NCBI RefSeq assembly: GCF_943734655.1
Contig: NC_071353.1
Coordinates: 80,756,909 to 80,820,908, forward strand
DNA from: Sabethes cyaneus
Taxonomy: Eukaryota > Arthropoda > Insecta > Diptera > Culicidae
Direction of reading: 5' to 3'
Length of the DNA stretch: 64,000 nucleotides
The position numbers were made by a program, and so were the translations under genes. Positions 10,318 through 21,940 of this stretch are shown piece after piece (within the stretch, counting starts at the first letter, position 1; each line of letters starts with the position of its first letter). The notes under the pieces were generated by a model. The model ran no database searches. It was not told the origin of the DNA and worked only from the letters and a program-made list of their open reading frames with translations.

Positions 10318-13268
10318 AGTTATCTGGAGTAGTGTCCTGTCCGCTCACTGCCATCATGTTGCTTCTCACGCCCGCGAAACGACATATGAAGAAAGCATGT
10401 TCTGCAGTTTCCTCAACGTCCACGCATTCGGGACACGCTGGGGACTCCGCATGCCCAAACTTGTGCAGATGTTGTCTAAAACAACCATGCCCTGACAGAA
10501 TTTCTGTCAGGTGGAAGTTGACTTCGCCGTGGCGCCTGTCGACCCACCCGGATAGTTCCGGGATAAGTCGATGTGTCCACCGGCCTTTTGTGGAATTAGA
10601 CCATGCCCGCTGCCATGTGATCATCGAGGTCGATCTTGTGGTACTCCGTATGCCTCTAATTCCACGCTGGTTGAAGCACTCTGCGTCCTCGCTGATGATG
10701 ATGCCAATAGGCATCATACCCGTTAAGACGCAGTTTGCGTCATGTGAAACTGTGCGATACGCACTCGCCACTCTTAAGCACATGAGACGATAGATGATTT
10801 TCAGCTTGGCTAGATAGATGTTGGTACCTAACGCCGATGACCACACCGGCCCGCCATACCTGAGTATGGACTGGACCACGTTGGCTAATAGCCTTCGCTT
10901 GCTGCCATATACCGCAGAGCTATTAGACATCATACGAGACAATGCCGAAATAGCTGTGGAAGCCTTCTTGCAGGCATAGTCAACGTGGCTCCCGAACTTG
11001 AGCTTGTCGTCGACCATGACTCCCAGAAGTTTTAAGGACCGCGTTGACGAAATAGTGCAGTCCCCGACGCTGATATTTGCTTGCTGTACCGACTTGCGGT
11101 TGTTCACCACGATAACCTCCGTTTTATGATGCGCTAGGTCCAGTTTCCTGGATCGCATCAAATTTTCAACAATGCTTATAGAGTGGGCAGCCGTCAACTC
11201 AACCTCTCTGATAGATTCACCATAGACTTCCAAGGTGATGTCGTCCGCAAAGCCGACTATCACCACCCCTACCGGGAACTTTAGCTTCAACACCTCGTCA
11301 TACATGACGTTCCACAACACCGGGCCCAGTATGGAACTTTGCGGAACCCCTACGGTCATTGGAACGCACTTCTGACCCTCCTCCGTGTTGTAGCATAGCA
11401 CACGATTCTGGAAATAATTTTCCAGACTTTTGTACAGGGACACCGGCACTTGAACGCTCCGAAGCGAGTTGGCTATGGAGTCACAGCTAGCGCTATTAAA
11501 CGCATTTCTCACGTCGAGCGTGACAACTGCGCCGTAACGGATACCTGTCCTCTTGGGCTGGATTGCCACCTCGGCTGTATTAGTGACAGACAAGATGGCA
11601 TCCACCATAGATTTGCCTTTTCGGAAGCCGAATTGGTTCCTTGACAGACCGTTTGTACCCTCAGTGTACTGTATGAGTCTGTTAAGGATAACCCTTTCCA
11701 GTACCTTGCCGGCAGTATCGAGCAGACAGATCGGCCTATATGACGAGGGGACACACGGAGGTTTTCCCGGCTTCGGCCATAGGACCAGGTTCTGTCGCTT
11801 CCATCTGTCCGGGAAGTGGCCATCTTCCAGGCATCTACTCATTACTGCCCCGAATAATTCGGGAGCCTCCAGAATAGCCTCTTTAATGGCCATATTCGGG
11901 ATTCCGTCTGGCCCTGGTGCCTTGCTCACCTTTAGGAATTCAGCGATCTCGATGAGTTCCTCGTTCGTAACCGTCACTTCCTCCCCGACCTTCAAACCGC
12001 CGTCGCCCACGTTACTTTGGATATTCGGCTGGGAAGCCGACTATCCTACACTAAGGTCTGAGACACTGGAACGTCGACCGTAGGACGCCTCAGCGGCCTG
12101 AGGCCAGGGCCTTGGCTCGTGGCGCGGAAAGAGGCCCTCGATGATCCACTCCAGCATCTATGGCGATTGCTCTGCGGGCGCCATCACGCTCTTGGTCTGT
12201 TTTCGCCATTACGACGCTGTAGACATCACCCCACGGGCTCGCATTGGTACTAGCACATAACCTCAAAGCAGGCTAGTTTACTAGCTTTTATCCCACTCTT
12301 AAGCGCTGCGCGTGCAGCAACAAGTGCTACTCGACATTCAGCCCTGCCTTCGTCCGAACGAGCTCTTTGCATAATTCTCCTCGCACGAAAGCACGCTCCG
12401 CGGAGTTCCGCAATTTCATCTGTCCACCAGTAAGCCGGTGACCTGCCATGCCTCGGTCGACCTTTCCTAGGCATGGTAGCGTCACACGATCGCGACAGTA
12501 TCTCAACCAAATGATAAGCGTTCGGATCGGGCATACCGCGATCACCGCACTCTCTTCGGATCGCTTCCACAAATACTTCGGGATCGAAGTATGATGTCTT
12601 CCATCCACGGATGGTTGGAGTATTGGCTCTACTCGCCACCTGCCGCTTCGATATCTGACCGACACCATAGCAAACCGCCTGATGGTCACTGTGAGTGTAG
12701 CCATTGTGTACCCTCCAGTCTCCTATCAGACCAGGACTGCCGAATGTCACGTCAATGATATACTCCGCACCGTTCCTACTGAAGGTACTTGTGGTGTCGA
12801 CGTTGGCCAAATCTACGTTGAGCTTTGCCAGAGCCTCAAGCAGAATCCGACCCCTATGGCTCGTGCGACGACTTCCCCATTCTACCGCCCAAGTGTTAAA
12901 ATCTCCCGCCACAACCACCGGACTTAGACCAGTCAGCACAACTGATACTCAGTCTACCATCCGCGTAAACTGCTCGATAGACCCTCTCGGCGGAGCATAA
13001 CAGCTGCAATAGAACACTCCACCCACTTTGGCAACCGCAAATCCCTCGTCTGCGGTTGACACAACCTCTTGAACCGGGAACCTGCTTGTCGTCCATATAG
13101 CCGCCGTCCCGGACCCATCTGAGACCTAGTTGCCGTTTCCGGCAGGGACGCGATATGGGTCCGAGATGATGGCAATGTCCGTTGCCGACTGGGAAACTGC
13201 TTGGTGTAACAGCTGCTGAGCCGTGCTGCAGTGGTTCAGGTTGAGTTGTGTCACTTGCACTATGATCG
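10316..13268 (-). pseudogene. R1 ORF2: APE endonuclease and reverse transcriptase, broken
   Basis: The frame starts near 13268 in the -1 frame relative to ORF1 and begins with the endonuclease motif QLNLNHC. Later come an IISDPYR motif, VAGDFNTWAVEWGS (catalytic Asp/Asn), IIDVTFGSPGL and YTHSDHQAV (catalytic Asp-His). The reverse transcriptase (12010-10316) has SKAPGPDGIPN, SYRPICLLDTAGK, GVPQSSILGP and the catalytic FADDITL, then a C-terminal Cys/His motif. In-frame stops are TAG at 13126-13128 and TGA at 12949-12951. A frame change lies at about 12245 and further frame changes lie between 12245 and 12010. It would have nicked and reverse-transcribed at its target. The Penelope-like insertion also removes the last codons. 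Confidence 0.82.
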
Positions 13269-14683
13269 TGGTTGGTCGCCGGCACACTAGCCGGGCACCT
13301 TGGACCTCCCGTTACGTGCTTTGCGTCCCGTTTACCGGTACACCTCAAGCACTGGGGAGGCTCCGCGCAGTCCTTTGCTTTATGGCCAGCACTGCCACGT
13401 CTCCTGCACAATTGGCTCCTATCTGGCCCCTTGCAGTTCCAGGCCTTATGCCCATGCTCGAAGCATCGGAAGCAAGCCACCGATTGCTTCAGCACGCTTA
13501 GTGGGCATACCGACCTCTCCACTTTTAGCCTAGCAGTTTTCAGGGCTTCGTTTCCGTCCGCCAGAGGAAGTCGTGTGGGGGCTACCTGGGTCCCGACAGG
13601 ACCCTTACGCAGGCGAACCGATTTGGTTGCCACCACCACTCCACTTTGCTCTTTGAGGGCCTGTACGACCTCACACACATCGGTGATCTCATCCAGGTTT
13701 TTAAGCTGGAGAGTCATTTCTGGTGTGAGAGCACGTACCTGCACTCCCTCTCCGATCACTCCCTCCCCGAGCACTCCTTTCGCTATCGACTTGTATGCGG
13801 AACTCTTCTTGGTGGCGTCCTTCTTCAACTCAAGGATCATTTCGCCCGTGCGTGAGCGGCGAATGCTCCGCACGTCCGTGCCCAGATCCTTAAGTAGGGC
13901 ATCTCCTCTCATGGCCTTCAAAACCTCCGAGTATTTCGACCCGTCGGTTTTCAGGATAAGAGCGTCGCCCTTCTTCGCTCGCTTCCTTGTCGGTTTAGAT
14001 GAAGCGTTCTTTTTGGTGGAGCTTCCTCTTTTTTTCCTCTTGGCCTTGACCTCGATCCCCGGGCCACCCGTCTTGGTGTTTACCGCTGCTTGGTCGGTTG
14101 GCTCCACCAACTCGGTAGCCTGAGGGCTTTTACCGATCAGGTGTTTTTTTGGTCCACCAGGGGTGCCATCCCCCGGGGACTGTCTCAGACGCTTGGCAGA
14201 TGCCTTACCGCTGTTGGTAGCGCTCTCCGTGGCTTCCAGGGCCACGTTGCGACACGCCGTCAACGAGCAGGCATCCGTTTGTGCTAACTTCGACGCCTTC
14301 ACGGTCTTCACCTCTCCTGCACGCGCCACGAGTTCGTTGTGCACTTTGGTCGCTGCACGCGTTCTCCGAAGCATGAGCAGGCTCTGCTTCAAGTCCTTGG
14401 AGTAATTGCCGCGACCTGACGTGAACTCGATGATTATATCGAGTTGCTGTGACGCGGCTGCCACTTTAAGTAGCTCCTCCCTATTCTTTTCCATCGCCTT
14501 GATTAGCGATGGGCCGTTCATCGCTGTGTCTGGCGTGGCAGGCGTACCGCTGCCCTTGCCACCCACACTAGTACTTCGCGTTGCATCCTTCTCCACCCTT
14601 GGTGGAGAACGCTGGATGCCTCCCCTCGCGAACGGTTTTTCCACCGTATCTGCACTTGCTGTAAATTTGTTTAAAAGACTCAT
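12896..14683 (-). CDS. R1 ORF1 (gag-like nucleic-acid-binding protein)
   Basis: An open frame of 595 codons starting at MSLLNKFTASAD. It has a low-complexity N-terminal half, a Lys-rich stretch (RKKRGSSTKK, RKRAKKGD), a conserved block from about residue 240 (GDALILKTDGSKYSEVLKAM, DVRSIRRSRTGEMIL), then Cys/His knuckles near residues 400-460 (CFRCFEHGHKAWNC intact; the second knuckle reads LCRRRGSAGHKAKDC and has lost a Cys; the third is CLRCTGKRDAKHVTGGPRC). Such proteins coat element RNA in the cytoplasm. The last roughly 110 residues overlap the start of ORF2 and are probably read-through after loss of the original stop. Expression is doubtful because ORF2 is broken. Confidence 0.75.
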   Translation of the reverse strand: MSLLNKFTASADTVEKPFARGGIQRSPPRVEKDATRSTSVGGKGSGTPATPDTAMNGPSLIKAMEKNREELLKVAAASQQLDIIIEFTSGRGNYSKDLKQSLLMLRRTRAATKVHNELVARAGEVKTVKASKLAQTDACSLTACRNVALEATESATNSGKASAKRLRQSPGDGTPGGPKKHLIGKSPQATELVEPTDQAAVNTKTGGPGIEVKAKRKKRGSSTKKNASSKPTRKRAKKGDALILKTDGSKYSEVLKAMRGDALLKDLGTDVRSIRRSRTGEMILELKKDATKKSSAYKSIAKGVLGEGVIGEGVQVRALTPEMTLQLKNLDEITDVCEVVQALKEQSGVVVATKSVRLRKGPVGTQVAPTRLPLADGNEALKTARLKVERSVCPLSVLKQSVACFRCFEHGHKAWNCKGPDRSQLCRRRGSAGHKAKDCAEPPQCLRCTGKRDAKHVTGGPRCPASVPATNHDHSASDTTQPEPLQHGSAAVTPSSFPVGNGHCHHLGPISRPCRKRQLGLRWVRDGGYMDDKQVPGSRGCVNRRRGICGCQSGWSVLLQLLCSAERVYRAVYADGRLSISCADWSKSGGCGGRF

Positions 14684-15000
14684 TTTGATTCTAAAGGGTC
14701 CCCCTTCAAGCCGCTATCCAAACCCATTTGAAGTAGTCGCTTTAATGATCCCATGGCAATCTATGGAACAGGGAGAACCATGCGAGGGTTGGGGCAGCAC
14801 CTTATGGGCAACTGCACCTCAGAGCCAGATCGGCGTAAATCAGGAAAAAATATCTGAACCTACTCCCGCCCGGTGGTCGCCGGTCGATAGATTTGGAACG
14901 TACTTGAAGGTCTGCCAGGTTTTACGGGACGGAGACACATGCACTGTTTGCTACCTCGCCGTTTAAAGTCGCTACCACGTAACTTTACTAGGGGAGCTCG
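14684..15000 (-). other. R1 5' UTR and boundary
   Basis: G+C-richer than the flanks and continuous with ORF1, this is read as the element's 5' leader. The exact 5' end was not determined; composition turns AT-rich near 15120. Confidence 0.5.
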
Positions 15001-15664
15001 TCGCAAATGTCAGCCCTAAATCGTGTTAGGTATCGTATCCGAATCATGTCCAATAACATAGCCGCCAGTTTACCGAAGTTGAAACCTTACTGGCATCGCA
15101 CTATGAGATGTCAGGCGGACAAAAATCAGGAAACTGACTTTCACTAATCATCTTAATGAAATTTTCTATTGATAGCAAATACTTCAATTAAGAAAAATCC
15201 AAAATAAGAAGTCTCTAATCGATGTTGCTTCTGAGATAGAGGCTGTCAAAGTTGAAAAACGATATGACATATACGCTTTTTGCCATTCAAACACGTTTAC
15301 TTTCAAATCAATTTTTGAACACTATTTCCAAAATTAAATCTTATGTATTATATATCATGAGAAAGGTAATGAAATGAGCTTTCCGAAAAATAGATGGTTT
15401 AGACGGCTAGAGGAGAAATTATAATAATAAAAAGCATGAGAAGAAGGAAAATATAAAAAAATAAGAGAATTTTCTGCTTTCTTAGTCGAGAACTTTTTTT
15501 CTCCAGATATCTCCAGGTTAATTCCTCCTTCTGGGTTAAATCTCAGGTATATACTATCAACTTATGAAAGAATTACGTGCCACCATGCGCCATTCTGCGA
15601 AATATAGTGTTTTGAAAATGTCTAGTCATCATGGGAGATTTAAAGATTAAATATATTTCCAGCG

Positions 15665-15703
<39 letters not shown>

Positions 15704-15915
15704 CGCGCGCGGATCAACGTGCAATTATGTCAACAGAAGAAGCATACAGTATAATCATATTTAGAAACTGGATTAAACAGATTTCAATATGAAATAATTC
15801 ATAGGAAGTCATCATCGAGATTTCCTCCATGCAACGTTAATGGAACTATGAAGAAAACATGCGCCCCTCCTGTTAAGTTCATCGAAGAAATGTCTTCGAA
15901 AATTTAAATTGCAAT
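15001..15915. other. AT-rich DNA with a short (CA)n
   Basis: No gene is seen. A (CA)n run of about 30 bp lies at 15669-15699 and is followed by a short CG-repeat. The rest is AT-rich with no recognisable element ends. Confidence 0.4.
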
Positions 15916-17221
15916 TAGGGCTGTCTAACCGGTAGTATCGGTAATACCGAAACCGGTAATACCGGCCAATTTTTGGATACCGAAATACCGGTTTTGGAAA
16001 GCAAAACAACCGGTATTTCCGGTATTTTCTAATATCCTAGTTTTTTTAAACTCCATATTCGAAGAACTAAGTTTGATAGAAGAATGTAAAATTCACAGAA
16101 AAACAATTTGGTGTTAATGCCGACGAGATTCTCCAACTGACAGCAATGGAGAATTTGAAACTGTGAGTTAAACAATTATAGCTCTTGAGCCCGTTTAAGG
16201 CACAGTAGAGTGCCTTTGCTGTAAAAATGTTTCATTGCATGAGCCAAGCGTCGCGTTTCAATTTTTTGGAACAACTTGATATTTAAAAGCCGCCAAATTA
16301 TTCGATGCTCTCAGATAATGAATTTAGGAAACAAGATTAGGGCCCGGCAACATCCCTTACAATCATAAATCGTCAGTCAACAATGAAGTAATGAAACACC
16401 AGTTTCAACTGAAGCAGCGCCGTTTCGTTTTAAAACTGGCTTCAATCGACGTTAAGGAAACGGTTTTCACTTCATTATGACTACCCCTTAGTTTCATTCG
16501 TATTTTTCTATCAAATATTCAGTAGAAGGCCAGCTACTTTGAAAGCAATTGGATTAAATTTGAGTAACATTTCCTGCAATTTGACGTATATTATAATAAA
16601 CCTACTCAACATCGACAATCATGCCTGACTATCAGTCGTTGTCATTTGAAACAGTCACTAAGTCGCTTCATGTATGAAGCAATCAATTATTTGCTTCAAC
16701 GATACCGGACCGTGATCAGACTACGGAAATCTTCGCACTTTTTAAATTCTTGCTATCAAAGGATCGGCCAGGAAAGAATATGGAATATTTTTCAAGTCTT
16801 CCGAGTGATACCTTGATTGAACAACCAGATGAAGTCTCCAAGCCACTATCTGCAAATAGTAGGATTGACAACAGAGAAGAGAAGATACCTGTGAACGATG
16901 ATGAAGAGGATGACACTGTCAAGGGTTCCGATTTGGGGATGGAGGAAAAGTTCCTGAAGAGACTGTATAGGAGACCGGGGCATTCATTATAGTGGAAGCT
17001 ACAATCCTGGGATTTTCGAAAATTGTTAAAAGCGGGTTTCCCTACTATTGATTTGAAAAAATGAAAGGAAAATTCGTGATGCGCTTAGAGCCGTTCGTTA
17101 GACTTCGATGAAAGCGGAAGTTTTTCTGCCAACACCGGTATTTTACCGGTATTACCGGTATTTTCTACGCCAATACCGAAATACCGGTTTTCACCAAAAG
17201 GGCCCAATACCGACAGCCCTA
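15916..17221. mobile_element. hAT-like non-autonomous element with ACCGGTAT-rich ends
   Basis: TAGGGCTGTC at 15916 is mirrored by GACAGCCCTA ending at 17221. The terminal 90-120 bp on both sides are rich in short inverted units of ACCGGTAT/ATACCGGT, a common subterminal pattern in hAT elements. The 8-bp flanks do not match, so the right flank may have been altered by the neighbouring repeat. The interior has an acidic open frame (16750-16992 plus) that I cannot place. Confidence 0.55.
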
Positions 17222-17461
17222 GTCGGGTACGGGTTCTTAATTTTTGGTTTTAAAACCGGGTACGGGTCGGGTCGGGTATCCATTGACCTCATTTAACACT
17301 AAAGATTGTCGGGTATCCAGACCCGTACCCGTGCCCGACGGGTTGCGGTCGGGTTCGGGTATAAAAAAAATAAACTTGCGGGTTCAGGTCGGGCACGGGT
17401 TTTTATTTTTTTTCCTAATCGGGTACGGGTCGGATTCGGGTATTCAAATTTTCCATCTCTA
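17222..17461. repeat. GGGTACGGGTC-type subterminal repeat block
   Basis: Many copies of CGGGTACGGGTCGGGT in both orientations, ending with CCATCTCTAG. This looks like the inverted ends of another hAT-like MITE joined head to tail. It has no coding potential. Confidence 0.45.
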
Positions 17462-17823
17462 GTACACGGGTACGCCTTCGCTCTTCTACGGGATATGAAT
17501 TGTATTTGACTCATGGTTACTCTGTCTCATAACCAAATCTATCAAAGTTTGTGCTAAGTTGTTCATCTTGACCCCTTAGAAGATGTCAGAAAGTTTCGTA
17601 GTGATACACATTTCCTATATGACTATTAATATTTGAATATCAAAATGGGTACACGGGCACCCCGTCGCCCACATTAAGGTTAAGGAACAACTAACGAATA
17701 GATAGGTCAGAATTTTTACAATTTTCTCAGAGATATCAAAACTAAATATATTTCCGCTTATGTGAATGTGAGTTAGAGTGCTCCGAGGGCCAAGCACACA
17801 ATTAATTTAATTATATGTCACTT

Positions 17824-17931
17824 CCCAAGCAACAATGTGAGTTGTATTGTACTCTTATGGCGGTTTTCAAGACCAGTTTTGGTCTTAAATGCCATCATAA
17901 GAATGCAATAAAACCCAAATTGTTACTTGGG
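17824..17931. mobile_element. 108-bp palindromic MITE
   Basis: CCCAAGCAACAATGTGAG at the left pairs with the right end ATTGTTACTTGGG. The arms stay complementary (TTATGGCGGTTTTCAAGACC against GGTCTTAAATGCCATCATAA), so nearly the whole unit folds into one hairpin. There is no coding content. Confidence 0.75.
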
Positions 17932-18241
17932 TTCTTTGGCATGGAAAAAGAAGACTAGGAATATCTGTTATGCCGATGTCCGGCATTTTTTATAAAAGAC
18001 AAATGTTCGGGTTATTAAAAAGGCTATTAGAATATTATTAAGAAGGGCTATTAGCTAATTATGCATCGGTTTGCTCAATGAAAGTTGCTATAATGGAAAC
18101 AAAACAAAGATTTAATCACCATATATTCCTCCTCGGTGGAACCCTCTCTTTTCTCAAAGTCAGTTGCACAACTGCAATCGGTTTAAATACAAAAGAAACG
18201 CAACCCCTTTTATTTATTTAGATCTCTCCCTCCCTTGTTAG
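17932..18241. other. AT-rich DNA, nothing recognised
   Basis: No gene or clear repeat is seen between the hairpin MITE and the following tandem repeat. Confidence 0.4.
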
Positions 18242-18535
18242 GGATTCCCCCCAGTGCTGATTCCCTAATGTCAAGGAACACTTGTTTCGGAGTCAGGGCT
18301 TCTCACCTGTTATGACCCCTCCCCCCTTTTGTCAACCCCCTGAATTCTGATTCCCTTATGCCAAGGGACACGTGTGCTAAGTTTGATGAAGAACCGTCCA
18401 GGTGTTTCGGAGGTATGGCCTCCTCCTGTTATGAACCCCCCAGTGCTGATTCCCTTATATCAAGGAATATGTGTGCCAAGTTTGGTGAAGATCGGTCAAG
18501 GCGTTGTGGAATTATAGTGGAACACACATACAAAC
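18242..18535 (+). repeat. Imperfect tandem repeat of about 100 bp, LINE-tail type
   Basis: Three divergent units each hold a C-run, then GTGCTGATTCCCT or a variant, then CAAGGAA, then (in later units) AAGTTTGRTGAAGA and a G+C block. The last leads into GGAACACACATACAAACGG. This form resembles the repetitive 3' tails of RTE-type LINEs in insects. Confidence 0.5.
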
Positions 18536-18639
18536 GGTTATAACCACTATAACCAGTTGCGGTTATAGTGTTCTTTTATTCGCGACAAAAGTCTACCAGT
18601 TATCGTTATACTACAAATTTCTAAAAAATCTGAGGGGTT

Positions 18640-18800
18640 GTGCACAAGACACGACGGCATAGGTGACGTAGGACTACGTAAGTCTCTTTGTAGCGATAGT
18701 AGGATGTATCCATGTATGTAATAATACGATTCTTCATGTAGGTAGGTTGTATACGCAACGTTTATCAAAGTAGTAACATTGTATACGTTCAATCCTCAAC
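18640..18800 (+). repeat. Dispersed repeat G, copy 1
   Basis: This holds GTGCACAAGACACGACGGCA, then TGACGTAGGACTACGTAAG, CTCTTTGTAGCGATAG, ATTCTTCATGTA and AACGTTTATCAAAGTAG. The same series occurs at 38775-38826 and continues at 42124-42280, split there by an RTE-like insertion. Its identity is unknown. Confidence 0.65.
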
Positions 18801-19659
18801 CGATTTTGGAGTCACACTAAACCAAACAGTAAATAAGTTTTCATGATCTGTTTCTACGTTGAATAGTGCTTTTCCTCTGGTAATCGGTAGACGGTACACG
18901 AGAGTTTTCAAAAAGCTGAAAAATTTGCGCAAAACTTTTGTGCAGTTTACAAAAGAAGAACACTGATAATGAAGCATTTACAAGTTGCAGACATTTTGGA
19001 AGTGGCAGAAAATATCGCCCGTGACCAGTAAACTTATTTCCGCCATTTGTTGGTCGTCCGCAACGGAGAAAAATTCAACTTTTCCCTCGTTGCCTGTGTT
19101 ATTATGGTATTAACTGGGCAAGAAAATATAATCAACTCTACAATCGTTGTGTGATTCTTAAAAGGACCGACTGTTTGATTATCATAACTCTAGCTTGCAA
19201 TAAACTTGCACTAACGCACCACGGCTTGTTGCAACGGACCAGCCAGAGAGCTTCAGCATGAGTCATGAATGAAGGGTGAATGGTCATGAGTCACGATAAA
19301 ATAACAGTCCAGGCCAGGCGGTCAACTGCAAGTGACATGGCATAATTCTGGTTGTTTTGTTGTCGCGAGCAGCATATTTCCTGTCAATTCCAGAACTTTA
19401 GCAGCCAAATATTCCATCACGGCAGCGAGACGAGTGCTCCAGCTCCAACACGCTCAACATACTTTCCTTTCCTCAGCAGCCGATGAACACGACCTACTGA
19501 CGACGATGTGCACCGTAAGGCAAACAATGTTTCAAATACAACCTTTAAAATTATGCCACGGATGTGACTCGAAAACTGCCTGTCTGATGTGTCGCAAGCT
19601 AGCTGCTTGCCGATGTATCGCCTACGAAAACCGCTGACCTTTTTTTCGCCAAGTGGCAG
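18801..19659. other. Unassigned DNA upstream of the CR1/jockey-like LINE
   Basis: No gene is identified. An open frame at 19332-19637 (plus) ends in a Cys-rich stretch (CHGCDSKTACLMCRKLAACRC). It could be a zinc-binding tail of an old element, but no family is recognised. Confidence 0.35.
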
Positions 19660-19842
19660 TCACACCGGACGGTCGTGTTTTCAAATCGCTGCTGCGCGCG
19701 CTCTAAATAAATTTCATTTTACCGCTTAAACCGTCGTGTAAGTGTTTTTAACAATAACATAGTGACATAGTGAACACTTTTGTTTTAATTGCGCGCTTCC
19801 CACTTTTAAGTGTTTTAAGTTTTTTAGTTTTTAATATCAATC

Positions 19843-21130
19843 ATGCAGTGCGGTGTAAAATCGTGTATCAGTTGTGACGACCGCTTCCTATGGAAGTGCG
19901 AGTACTGCAACAAAAAATATCATGCAGCATGCATCGGAGTGCAACGGCAGCGTGAGCACTTTATCACGACGTTCATGGTCCCTATGTGCGCTGATTGTCA
20001 GGAGATTTTACACAAGGAAGCCAATGTGAGGAAACTACTTCACCAACAAGCACATAGAAGCCATTAACTCTCAGACCAACGCTAACCACCGTGTTGCTGC
20101 TGACCTGAAAAAAATCTGCTTAGTATCAGAACTTTTCGATAATATCTAACAATTGCTTAGCGACGTAAAAGATACACTGGCAGTTATAAACACAAATAAT
20201 AAAAATACGTGCAGCGTAATCGGTCAGCACATCAAGTCGTGTGACTCACAAGCGCACACGACTGTAACTGGCATCAACGAAGCAAACTCAATGATGTCAA
20301 ATAAAATAACAACTTTTTTGGACGAACGGCTATCAAGCCTAACAACAGACATGGCTCTCTCGATGGAAAGAGCCGACGCACCTCAAATCAATTGCGAGTC
20401 AACTCTTCGAGAAATTCTGGACGAAGTAAAATTTGTCTCTACAGCTGTTTCTACAGTTCAAACGAATGCAACAGCTGTTTCGTCGCCAACGACGACACTA
20501 CAGGAAGAACTGGCAGAAACCCTGGCGCAAAATAATCAGCAAAATAAAAATCTTCAACCTAAAATTGACCATTTATGTCCAGGATGGCAATTTTTAGGCG
20601 ATAAATGGCGCTGGATGCAGGATTGGTCAATGTACGATCGTAAACAACGGACTCGTAGGCTTCAGGAAAGGGCTGCAGAAAAAGCCAAACGTAACAGAAA
20701 ACGCAGGAAACAACAGCGCATCAACCAAAACAACAATAATAAGAACAATCAACAAATCAATGAACAAATACGTACGAGCGGTTCGGATAAACAGTTACTG
20801 GCCACCGCGAAATTACAATTTGCTGGTCCACCATCAACCACAGACCACTCAATTGCAGGCCTTTCAGTACAAAAGTTCATTAACTTTCAAAAGGGTGAAA
20901 CCCTAAACCCTTGTCGCACAGGCCACCACACATTACATACTGAAACTGAGTCATCACCAGCGAGAAATAGCACTGCACCACCTTTGCAAGCGCACCCAAC
21001 ACGTACCTGGATACTCGACCCAATCCGTCCACCTATCGTCAGCTTAACGCAACAATCAGCTGGCGGAGACGGACGGTTCCTGAAGGCGCGGCTGCGAGAT
21101 CCGAAAATTATGCATCTCGTTCGCCTTTAG
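19843..21130 (+). pseudogene. LINE ORF1: zinc finger, coiled coil and basic region
   Basis: The first 75 codons form a PHD-like C4HC3-type finger (CISCDDRFLWKCEYCNKKYH, then HAACIG, then MCADCQ). The frame then shifts near 20040, with a TAA at about 20147. The second open part (from 20153) has a long polar helical stretch, the block CPGWQFLGDKWRWMQDWSMY, and a Lys/Arg/Asn/Gln-rich segment (RKRRKQQRINQNNNNKNN) likely to bind RNA. Such proteins package LINE RNA. The break between the two parts suggests it is dead. Confidence 0.65.
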
Positions 21131-21430
21131 GGGAATTGTGTATAACGTGCCCCCCTGGCCAATGTGCCCCCCTTCGTTTTTCCCTAATCAAGCGAAATTA
21201 AAATGCAAAACCACCCAGAATCCATAGTATTTGATGGAACTAGCCTACTATGCAATTATGACAGTTGTCACATGCTGTAAAAACAAAATAAAAATAAATT
21301 TGTTTTTGAACAGCTTCCGATGTAACTTTTGGCGTCTTTTATATAAGCTATTTTCTTGTCAAAATCAGTAAATAACCGGTTGTTGCGATTCGATTGCGTA
21401 AAGAGACATCTCTGCCAAAAATGACGGTAT

Positions 21431-21933
21431 TTTTTTTTCCTGTATGGACGATACAGGACGATACCCTCCATCACTGCGACCAGTATGGTTAGATCTATTG
21501 TGATATCGCCCGGGTGTTTGTTGTATAACCCGCACTGCATTTATTTTGGCTATAGTCGCTATTGAGTGAGCGATATGCTTATTGAATTTTATGCGTGCTT
21601 GTGTGTAATTTGAGTACCCTTCCTTCAATGCTTTTTCTCTACTTTACCCTCCTCGTTCCACATGACAGCGCTGTCCCCAATTATAGCCATCCCTGGAACA
21701 GCTAACCAGTGCATTGAACTATAAGGGTCTCATTTTTGCACTGTCAATAGGCCATAACGGGATAACATAGAATTTAGCACGAAGGAAAGGTGGTGCTGGT
21801 GAGGGGCCTGGGAATAAACCCATGCTAAAGTCACTTTGCCATCGAATGGCCTGATTCTACTAAGATTCGAACCCATGACCATTCGCTTGTCTAAGCAGAC
21901 TCGGTAACCTTGCGGCTACAAAGCCCCCCAAAA
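21431..21933 (-). mobile_element. tRNA-derived SINE, copy 1
   Basis: Read on the minus strand, the head has box-A-like TAGCCGCAAGGTTACC and a box B GGTTCGAATC, as in RNA polymerase III promoters of tRNA-derived SINEs. The other end is a T-run on the plus strand (the A-tail). It is flanked by ACGGTAT at 21424-21430 and 21934-21940. A second copy with the same full structure lies at 45114-45587. Confidence 0.78.
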
Positions 21934-21940
21934 ACGGTAT

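Noticed and set aside
12250..12939. Stand-alone endonuclease gene
   Set aside because: It is the middle of R1 ORF2, separated from its start by an in-frame TGA and from the reverse transcriptase by frameshifts.
13272..14123. 283-aa plus-strand frame
   Set aside because: Antisense to the R1 ORF1, which has recognisable zinc knuckles; a shadow frame.
21860..21933. tRNA gene
   Set aside because: Box A and box B are present, but the sequence is the head of a dispersed SINE (second copy at 45114-45587) and does not fold as a full tRNA by eye.
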